Positions 57,416-64,000 of a stretch of DNA of 64,000 bases are shown here, in pieces. Below the pieces are notes generated by a model. The model did not search any database. It was not told where the DNA came from and was given only the letters and a program-made list of their open reading frames with translations. Source of the stretch: Mediterraneibacter faecis JCM 15917 (GTDB lineage: Bacteria; Bacillota; Clostridia; Lachnospirales; Lachnospiraceae); contig BBDW01000001.1 in NCBI GenBank assembly GCA_001312505.1, forward strand, positions 310,001-374,000, in the 5' to 3' direction. The translations under genes were made by a program, and so were the position numbers. Every line of letters begins with the position of its first letter. The first letter of the stretch is position 1.

Positions 57416-58636
57416 TTATGCAGATGCGGCAGACTGTCCGGCAACATAACCGCTTGCCCACGCCCAGGTGAGGTTATACCCACCACAGATTGCATCTACA
57501 TCGATCAGTTCTCCGGCAAAATAAAGCCCTGGAACAAGTCTGGATTCCATCGTTTCCGGATTAATCTGTGTCGTATCAACACCGCCACAGCAGATCTGTG
57601 CCTGTTCATAAGAATTTGTCTTAATTACAGGTGATTTGAATTCCTTGATCATCCATGACAGCCTCTGAATATCTGCATCTGTGAAGTCGCTGCATAGCTT
57701 CTCTTTCTTGATCTTGGTAAATTTCAGCCATACAGCGGCCAATTTTTCATGAAACAGGCCGGTAAAGAACTGTTCTGCTGTCTTTTCCGGCTGGCGGTTG
57801 GCACGTTCTTTCAGAAGAATTTTTACTTCATCAACAGAATATTCTGGAAGAAAATCCAGCATGGCAACAACTTCCTTCTGCTCATATAATGCTTTCGATG
57901 CATAACGGCTGATCTGGAATACCGGAATTCCGGAGATTCCGTAGGCGGTCAATTGGAGTTCACCGGTATCAGCAGCAGTTAATTCACCGTCAACAAACAA
58001 CGAAACTTTTCCCTGTGCACGTACTCCGGCAATTGCGCGGAAATGCTTTCCGGTACAATGTAAAGCACAAAGAGCAGGAAGTACAGGAATTATCTGATGC
58101 CCAAGCTGTTTGGCTAAAGCGTATCCGGAACCGTCAGAACCGGTGGAAGGTGCAGCTTTTGAACCATTGCAGAGAATCACTTGATCTACGGTTAAAGAAC
58201 CGTGTGATGTCTGCAAGGAAAATCGTTCATTTGTTTTCTGTATTCCAGTACAGGAGATTCCTGTACGTACATCAACTCCAAGACGGTATACTTCCTGTTC
58301 TAATACATCACGGACTGCGCTTGCCTGATCGGAGAATGGATACAGATATCCATTTCTGTCTTTTGGATAGATTCCGAGTTCTCGGAAAAAAGCAATGACT
58401 TTTTCCGCCGGAAATTGATCCAGTACCTGCGTGATAAAGTCAGGCTGCTCCGAACGATAACAGGAAGCGTCTTGATAAGTATTCGTATAATTACACCGGC
58501 CATTTCCAGTCACTAATATTTTCTTACCCAATCTATCGTTTTGCTCCAGAAGGAGAACTTTCGCTCCTTTTCTGGCAGCGAAAATGGCGGCCATCATTCC
58601 TGATGCACCGCCACCTATAATTGCAATTGTGTTCAT
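57416..58636 (-). CDS. YhiN/HI0933-family flavoprotein
   Basis: A 406-residue NAD(P)/FAD-dependent oxidoreductase of the HI0933/YhiN family. It begins IAIIGGGASGMMAAIFAARKGAKVLLLEQNDRLGKKILVTGNGRCNYTN and ends PGLYFAGELIDVDAICGGYNLTWAWASGYVAG. Reaction not established; sometimes labelled aminoacetone oxidase. Next to the previous flavoprotein but a 77-base gap separates them. Intact. Confidence 0.9.
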   Translation of the reverse strand: MNTIAIIGGGASGMMAAIFAARKGAKVLLLEQNDRLGKKILVTGNGRCNYTNTYQDASCYRSEQPDFITQVLDQFPAEKVIAFFRELGIYPKDRNGYLYPFSDQASAVRDVLEQEVYRLGVDVRTGISCTGIQKTNERFSLQTSHGSLTVDQVILCNGSKAAPSTGSDGSGYALAKQLGHQIIPVLPALCALHCTGKHFRAIAGVRAQGKVSLFVDGELTAADTGELQLTAYGISGIPVFQISRYASKALYEQKEVVAMLDFLPEYSVDEVKILLKERANRQPEKTAEQFFTGLFHEKLAAVWLKFTKIKKEKLCSDFTDADIQRLSWMIKEFKSPVIKTNSYEQAQICCGGVDTTQINPETMESRLVPGLYFAGELIDVDAICGGYNLTWAWASGYVAGQSAASA

Positions 58637-58742
58637 TAAAATTCATATCCTCTTACTTTCTTAGCAGATTACATCTGTCTGAATTTTAACATAACAATTG
58701 ATTCAACTCAACTGAATTCGATAGAATCTCTCGAAAATTGTT

Positions 58743-60056
58743 TTACAGAAGTTCTCTCACACGCTCGATAGAAAGAACGCCTGCATCAATAACGCTCTGC
58801 AGTGATTTGAGAATACCAAGCTTTGCATGATACCATGTAAGTCCACCCTGGAAATAAACAGCATACGGTGGTTTTACCGGTCCATCAGCACTCAGTTCAA
58901 TCGAGGAACCCTGAACGAAAGCACCAGCTGCCATGATCACATCACTGTCATATCCCGGCATTGCCCATGGTTCCGGGCTTACATAACTGTCTACCGGAGC
59001 AGCTGCCTGAATTCCCTTACAGAATGCAATAACACCTTCTGCTGATCCAAGTGTAACCGCCTGGATGATATCATGACGGGATTCAGAACCGTTCGGGATC
59101 ACCGGATATCCTAAAGCTTCGTAGATATTTGCTGCAAAAGTAGCACCTTTTAAAGCACCGCATACAACAGTTGGTGCAAGGAAGAATCCCTGATAGAAGG
59201 ACTGCGTAACACCAAGTGTAGCACCGACTTCTTTCCCGAGTCCCGGAGAAGTCAGACGGTAAGCGCAGTTTTCGATCAGATCGGCTCTTCCGGCAACATA
59301 TCCGCCGATCGGAGCAAGTCCGCCACCCGGGTTCTTGATCAGAGAACCGACGATCATGTCTGCACCGACATCACTTGGCTCGATTCGCTCAACGAATTCA
59401 CCGTAACAGTTATCTACCATACAGATAACATCCGGGCGACGCTCTTTGATAAATGTAATCAGTTCGCCGATTTTTTCTACGGAGTAACTTGGGCGTGTCT
59501 GATATCCTTTGGAACGCTGGATCGTTGCCAGTTTGATTGTTTTATCTTCCAGAGCTTTTTCAATCGCTGGATAGTCGAAATATCCATCTTCCAGAAGTTC
59601 TACCTGTTTATAGGAGATTCCATATTCTGCAAGAGAGCCGTTAGATGGACGGATTCCGATTACTTCTTCAAGTGTATCATATGGTTTTCCAACCGGAGAT
59701 AATAAAGTGTCTCCAGGACGAAGATTCGCTGCAAGCGCAAGTGCAAGCGCATGTGTTCCGCAAGTGATCTGTGGACGTACGAGTGCAGCTTCTGTATGAA
59801 AAACAGAGGCATAGACATCCTCTAAAGTATCTCTTCCCTGATCATTGTATCCATATCCGCTTACATAGTTAAAGCATCCTTCACTTACGCGGTTCTCCTG
59901 CATGGCATGAATTACTTTTAACTGATTGTATTCAGCGTTTCTGTCAAATTCTTCAAAACGTTCTTTTAGTTTCTCTTCTGTCTTCTGTCCGAACGCCCAG
60001 ACTTCTTTGCTGATTCCTAGCTGTTCGTAAATTGTTTTTGTAGTTGGTGTATTCAT
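58743..60056 (-). CDS. Methionine gamma-lyase family protein (aluminium-resistance-like)
   Basis: A 437-residue PLP enzyme of the MGL/aluminium-resistance family (YnbB-like), type I aminotransferase fold. The PLP-lysine region is DMIVGSLIKNPGGGLAPIGGYVAG, with MVDNCYGEFVE before it. It follows miaA, as ynbB follows the miaA region in Bacillus, but the hfq usually between them is absent. Likely acts on a sulfur amino acid; exact substrate not known. Intact. Confidence 0.9.
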   Translation of the reverse strand: MNTPTTKTIYEQLGISKEVWAFGQKTEEKLKERFEEFDRNAEYNQLKVIHAMQENRVSEGCFNYVSGYGYNDQGRDTLEDVYASVFHTEAALVRPQITCGTHALALALAANLRPGDTLLSPVGKPYDTLEEVIGIRPSNGSLAEYGISYKQVELLEDGYFDYPAIEKALEDKTIKLATIQRSKGYQTRPSYSVEKIGELITFIKERRPDVICMVDNCYGEFVERIEPSDVGADMIVGSLIKNPGGGLAPIGGYVAGRADLIENCAYRLTSPGLGKEVGATLGVTQSFYQGFFLAPTVVCGALKGATFAANIYEALGYPVIPNGSESRHDIIQAVTLGSAEGVIAFCKGIQAAAPVDSYVSPEPWAMPGYDSDVIMAAGAFVQGSSIELSADGPVKPPYAVYFQGGLTWYHAKLGILKSLQSVIDAGVLSIERVRELL

Positions 60057-60138
60057 TTTTCTTCTTCTTTCTTTTTAAGTTTTTTATCGTTTGATTTACA
60101 TGGCAAAGCTGCATTTTATCTAAATGCAGCCTGATATC

Positions 60139-61101
60139 CTAATGAGTAATTTCTTTTTCCTTTAAAACAGTGAGCATCTGTTGGATCAGTTGTTTATCTT
60201 CTCTTTCAATCTCACTTTTATCAAGCCAGATGACATCTCTTTCTCTTCTAAACCAGGTCAGCTGTCGCTTGGCAAAATGTCTTGTGTCTCTCTTAATAAT
60301 GCGTACAGCTTCTTCCAAAGGATACTCTCCTTCAAAATAGCCAAACAGTTCTTTGTATCCAAGTCCCTGCATCGCAACACTTTCTCTTTTAAGTCCGCGC
60401 AATCTTAATGCATTGACTTCTTCAAGAAGTCCTTCCTGCATCATCAGATCGACACGTTTATCAATCCGGTCATAGAGAATCTTACGATCATCTGTCAGCA
60501 CAAAATATGCGGAGTTATAAGCAGATTCTTTCTCACGCTCCGCCTCATTGTGCTCGGAAATCTTCTGTCCGGTCTGCTGATAATATTCCAGCGCACGGAT
60601 CACACGTTTTACATTATGAAAATGAATTTGTTCCGCAGATTCCGGGTCTACTTTTTCAAGCATTTCATGAAGATATTCTGCACCCTGGGTTTTGGCAAGT
60701 GCTTCTAATTCTTCCCGATAAGCAGTATCGGCATTATTTTCTGTGAAATCAATGTCGTAAAGTAATGCCTGAATATAGAATCCTGTTCCGCCGACAACGA
60801 TCGGAATATGTCCCCCCCGCTGATAGATTCCTTCCATTGCTTCTTTTGCCATCTGCTGAAAGAGAACAACGTTAAAATCCTCAGACGGATCAAGAACATC
60901 TACCAGATGATGCGGCACACCGTCCATCTCTTCCGGACGGATCTTGGCAGAGCCGATGTCCATCTCCTTGTAGACCTGCATAGAGTCAGCAGAAATGATC
61001 TCTCCGCCGATCGTTTTGGCAAGTCCGATGGAGGCAGCAGTCTTCCCGACAGCTGTCGGTCCGGTCAGAATGACCAGTGGGCGTTTATTTGTCTGTTCCA
61101 T
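60139..61101 (-). CDS. miaA: tRNA dimethylallyltransferase MiaA
   Basis: MiaA, 320 residues, adds dimethylallyl to A37 of tRNAs reading UNN codons. P-loop GPTAVGKTAASIGLAK, SADSMQVYKEMDIGSAK, and FAKRQLTWFRRERDVIWLD are visible. C7 at 60812-60818 gives YQRGGHIPIVV, one glycine more than usual. Next to mutL, the classical order mutS-mutL-miaA. Frame intact. Confidence 0.95.
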   Translation of the reverse strand: MEQTNKRPLVILTGPTAVGKTAASIGLAKTIGGEIISADSMQVYKEMDIGSAKIRPEEMDGVPHHLVDVLDPSEDFNVVLFQQMAKEAMEGIYQRGGHIPIVVGGTGFYIQALLYDIDFTENNADTAYREELEALAKTQGAEYLHEMLEKVDPESAEQIHFHNVKRVIRALEYYQQTGQKISEHNEAEREKESAYNSAYFVLTDDRKILYDRIDKRVDLMMQEGLLEEVNALRLRGLKRESVAMQGLGYKELFGYFEGEYPLEEAVRIIKRDTRHFAKRQLTWFRRERDVIWLDKSEIEREDKQLIQQMLTVLKEKEITH

Positions 61102-61122
61102 CTTGTGTTTCCTCGATTCCAG

Positions 61123-63252
61123 TTATACAATTCGTTTAAATTTCTTTTCCAGATCACGCTTTGTCATGGCGATAATCGTCGGTCGCCCATGTGGACAGTG
61201 ATATGGATTGTCCAGTGTCAAAAGCTCACCGATCAGTTTATCTACTTCTTGTGTAGATAGGCGGTTATTCCCCCCCTTTACAGCAGCCTTACAGGACAAG
61301 GATGCAACCTTTTCATCGATCAGCTCCGGTGTCATAGAAGTAGAAAGACCTTCTGTCAGATCATCGATCATTTCCATCAGTAACTCTTTCTTGGCAATGC
61401 TGAATAGATTGTCAGGTACAGCTCGGACGGCATACTCTTCCCCACCAAAAGGCTCAATCTCAAACCCAATACGTGAAAAGCGGTCCATATTTTCATTCAG
61501 AAGCTGTGCTTCCTGCATGGATAAGCTTAAAATGATCGGAGGACTTAAGTACTGAGAAGTAAATTCTCTGCTTTTCATTTCACGTAAGGTACGTTCATAT
61601 AAGACACGTTCATGAGCCGCATGCTGGTCAATGATATAGAGGTTATCTTTGAATTCTACGAGCCAGTAGGTGTCAAAGACCTGACCGATCAGTTTATATT
61701 CTGCACGGACATCCCTTTTTAAGAAATTTTCTTCAAAGAGATCCATCTGAGTGCCTGTTCCTGGATCTGATTTTGCATCAATTGCATCACGATCCGATGT
61801 TGTGTCTGCACTCGTGGCAGCAGTCTGTGTTTCAACTGCCGGTTCAGATTTCTGAACTGCTGCCGTAATTTCCGGTGCAACTGTCCTATCTGTTGTTTCA
61901 ACGGCGTATTTAACATGTTCAGCGATTTTGTCTTTCTGTTGATCTGCACGGAAAATTTCTTTCCGGTCTGCAACTTCGGCGGAAGAAGAACGATTATGGT
62001 AAGAAAGTACGCGCTCTTTCATCTTACGGATAAAATAATCCTCATCTTGAACATCATCCTTAACCGTTTCCCTGGATTCTTTGATCAATTCCGCAGCTGT
62101 TACTTTTTCATTCTCCTTACGCGGACGAAGAAGAAACGGACTGCCGGTATCCTCTTTATCTTTGGTCGAAGCGGATGTGAATGTCTTTTTCACTCGCTCC
62201 GGTCTTTCTGCCTTGTTTTCGTTCGATTCCACCGGATCAGGAACCTCTGCTTTCTGGATCAGTTCCGGTTCCAGCAGGGTTCTGTGTACAGCTTCAAAGA
62301 CGGTATTATAAACCTCCTGCTGCCGTGAGAAGCGAAGCTCCATCTTTGTCGGATGCACATTGATATCTACATTTTCCCCACTCAGATGAAAATGCAGAAC
62401 TGCAAATGGAAACTTGTGCTGCATCACAAAATCACGATAAGCATCTTCCACGGATTTAGAGATCATTGCACTTTTGACATAACGGCCGTTTACGAAGAAA
62501 TTTTCAAAATTACGATTTCCTCGTGTGATGATCGGCTTGCCGAGAAAACCTGTAATGTGGATTCCATTTTTCTCATAATCGATTTCAATCAGGTTAGCTG
62601 CTACGTCACGACCATAGACATTGTAGATCACATCTTTCAGTTTTCCGTTTCCGGACGTACGCAGTTTTTCCTGTCCGTTATTCAAAAACTGAAAAGCAAC
62701 TTCCGGATGAGACAGGGCAAGATGCATTAATAGATCCTGCACATGTCCGGCCTCTGTCATAGGTGTTTTCAAAAATTTTCTTCTCGCAGGAACGTTGTAA
62801 AATAACTGATGGACAAGAAAGGTTGTTCCGTTTGGCGCGCCGGTATCTTCCAAGGATACTTCTTTTCCGCCTTCAATGACATAACGGGTACCAAACTCTG
62901 CATCGGCAGTCTTTGTGATCAGTTCCGTCCGAGTGACAGCTGCAATACTTGAAAGAGCCTCTCCACGGAATCCCAAAGACGCAATATGAGACAGGTCTTC
63001 CACTGTCTCAATCTTGCTTGTAGAATGCCGCAAAAATGCACGCTGTACTTCATCCTGCGGTATGCCACAGCCGTTATCTGTAATACGGATGAAGGAAATG
63101 CCGCCGTCTTTGATCTCTATTTTGACGGAAGTTGCTCCTGCGTCGATCGCATTTTCAACAAGCTCCTTTACAATTGACGCAGGACGCTCGATCACTTCAC
63201 CTGCGGCAATCTTATCAATTGTGATCTGGTCTAATACATGAATGTGTGGCAT
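61123..63252 (-). CDS. mutL: MutL mismatch-repair protein
   Basis: MutL, 709 residues. GHKL ATPase N-terminus (ELVENAIDAGATSVKIEI; ITDNGCGIP; LGFRGEALSSI), long linker (residues about 345-520), and C-terminal endonuclease domain with DQHAAHERVLYE and CPHGRPTIIAMTKRDL, so it is the endonuclease type found in bacteria without MutH. C7 at 61270-61276 gives AVKGGNNRLS where AVKGNNRLS is expected. Frame intact. Follows mutS with 16 bases between. Confidence 0.95.
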   Translation of the reverse strand: MPHIHVLDQITIDKIAAGEVIERPASIVKELVENAIDAGATSVKIEIKDGGISFIRITDNGCGIPQDEVQRAFLRHSTSKIETVEDLSHIASLGFRGEALSSIAAVTRTELITKTADAEFGTRYVIEGGKEVSLEDTGAPNGTTFLVHQLFYNVPARRKFLKTPMTEAGHVQDLLMHLALSHPEVAFQFLNNGQEKLRTSGNGKLKDVIYNVYGRDVAANLIEIDYEKNGIHITGFLGKPIITRGNRNFENFFVNGRYVKSAMISKSVEDAYRDFVMQHKFPFAVLHFHLSGENVDINVHPTKMELRFSRQQEVYNTVFEAVHRTLLEPELIQKAEVPDPVESNENKAERPERVKKTFTSASTKDKEDTGSPFLLRPRKENEKVTAAELIKESRETVKDDVQDEDYFIRKMKERVLSYHNRSSSAEVADRKEIFRADQQKDKIAEHVKYAVETTDRTVAPEITAAVQKSEPAVETQTAATSADTTSDRDAIDAKSDPGTGTQMDLFEENFLKRDVRAEYKLIGQVFDTYWLVEFKDNLYIIDQHAAHERVLYERTLREMKSREFTSQYLSPPIILSLSMQEAQLLNENMDRFSRIGFEIEPFGGEEYAVRAVPDNLFSIAKKELLMEMIDDLTEGLSTSMTPELIDEKVASLSCKAAVKGGNNRLSTQEVDKLIGELLTLDNPYHCPHGRPTIIAMTKRDLEKKFKRIV

Positions 63253-63268
63253 ATTTCCGCCTTTCCTT

Positions 63269-64000
63269 TTACCAACGGTTCTTCAGCTTATTCTGTAACC
63301 GGTAGATTGTATTTAAAGCATCGATCGGTGTCAGATTACCGACATCGATATTTTTCAATTCATCAAGTACGTCATCATCTTTTACAGTGTCAAACAGAGA
63401 CATCTGTGCCATATCGACTTCGTCATACTTCTTTGCCTTACTTTTTTTCTTTGCAGTATGTTCCTTGGCCGCGATCTCACTGACGCGGTTTGTGATATCC
63501 TCATCGCTGAGTTCCTCTACGATTTCCTTCGCACGGGAAATGACAAGATCCGGAACGCCGGCAAGCTTTGCAACCTGGATACCATAACTCTTGTCAGCAC
63601 CGCCTTTTACGATCTTTCTTAAGAATACGATGTCATCGCCCTTTTCTTTTACAGCAATACAATAGTTGTTGACATTATCAATCTTTCCTTCGAGTTCTGT
63701 CAGTTCATGATAATGTGTAGCAAATAAAGTTTTTGCTCCCAACAGTTTGCTGTCGCTGATGTATTCTACAACAGCCCAGGCAATTGACAGACCGTCAAAT
63801 GTACTTGTTCCGCGTCCGATTTCATCAAGAATGAGAAGACTTTTTGAGGTTGCATTTCTTAAAATATTGGCAACTTCGGTCATCTCAACCATGAATGTAC
63901 TCTGTCCGGAAGCAAGGTCATCGGATGCTCCGACTCTGGTGAAAATACGGTCGGAAAGACAGATGTTCGCGCTCTCTGCCGGGACAAACGATCCGATCTG
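63269..64000 (-). CDS. mutS: MutS mismatch-repair ATPase, C-terminal part (runs off the window)
   Basis: The last about 243 residues of MutS; the frame stays open to the window edge. Walker B is in [28 protein letters not shown], with [17 protein letters not shown] before it and [12 protein letters not shown] after. The C-terminal tail ([22 protein letters not shown]) is complete. It recognises mismatches and recruits MutL. No break in the part seen. Confidence 0.95.
   Translation of the reverse strand, partial: QIGSFVPAESANICLSDRIFTRVGASDDLASGQSTFMVEMTEVANILRNATSKSLLILDEIGRGTSTFDGLSIAWAVVEYISDSKLLGAKTLFATHYHELTELEGKIDNVNNYCIAVKEKGDDIVFLRKIVKGGADKSYGIQVAKLAGVPDLVISRAKEIVEELSDEDITNRVSEIAAKEHTAKKKSKAKKYDEVDMAQMSLFDTVKDDDVLDELKNIDVGNLTPIDALNTIYRLQNKLKNRW

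Overview
The window looks like chromosomal DNA of a gut Lachnospiraceae bacterium (Firmicutes/Clostridia; Dorea, Mediterraneibacter or Coprococcus-like). I judge this from the low-to-middling GC, strong AGGAGG-type ribosome sites, the short HisG plus HisZ arrangement, Prp with a leader-bearing L27, a complete Min system next to mreBCD, and the TIGR03960/DUF2344 radical-SAM pair. No rRNA, tRNA, CRISPR array, insertion sequence or prophage was found. Nearly all of it is housekeeping sequence.

Layout. 0-8.2 kb: YlbJ-like membrane protein on the minus strand, then plus-strand RNA modification genes (RsmF-like methyltransferase, RsuA- and RluA-type pseudouridine synthases), a YgiQ radical-SAM protein, an SDR and RecU. 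8.2-13.4 kb: histidine operon hisZ-hisG-hisD-hisB-hisIE, the last with a degenerate HisF-like domain fused in front. 13.5-16.2 kb: small membrane protein, RmlD-like reductase, dicarboxylate/amino-acid symporter. 16.3-18.8 kb: small redox genes and a structured non-coding repeat. 18.8-25.4 kb: lactose-type unit (AraC, LacZ, GPH symporter, second AraC). 25.5-36.3 kb: radical-SAM pair, RNase G, YbaK, aspartate kinase, CBS protein, L21-Prp-L27, Obg, YhbY, NadD, YqeK, RsfS. 36.4-39 kb: lexA divergent from a yneA-like LysM gene with SOS boxes between, then a XerS-like recombinase. 39-64 kb, almost all minus strand: CMP-kinase-like protein, RluD, LspA, YlmH, SepF, YggS, an HlyD-like protein, then the envelope/division block read radC, mreB, mreC, mreD, PBP2, minC, minD, minE, rodA, mgsA, D-Ala-D-Ala carboxypeptidase, preceded by two flavoproteins, a methionine gamma-lyase-family protein, miaA, mutL and the 3' part of mutS.

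Two features dominate the sequence itself. First, about 38 runs of six to eight G or C occur, and in protein after protein the run adds one glycine or proline to a place where the family has one fewer (L21, LexA, MreB, RadC, MutL, HisZ, CBS protein and others), as if GGGG had become GGGGGGG. Second, about 20 reading-frame breaks fall in 18 genes, including obg, mreB, mreC, PBP2 and rsfS; eight are at G/C runs and the rest are one-base changes in other short runs. Most likely these are consensus or assembly errors, not biology, so frame-broken genes are annotated as one full locus each, with the break position stated.

Biologically the most interesting items are the HisF-like/HisIE fusion that has lost a catalytic aspartate, the lexA/yneA intergenic region with four SOS-like boxes, the XerS-like gene with a possible dif site just upstream at the point where gene orientation switches, and a compact inverted-repeat element at 18.6 kb.
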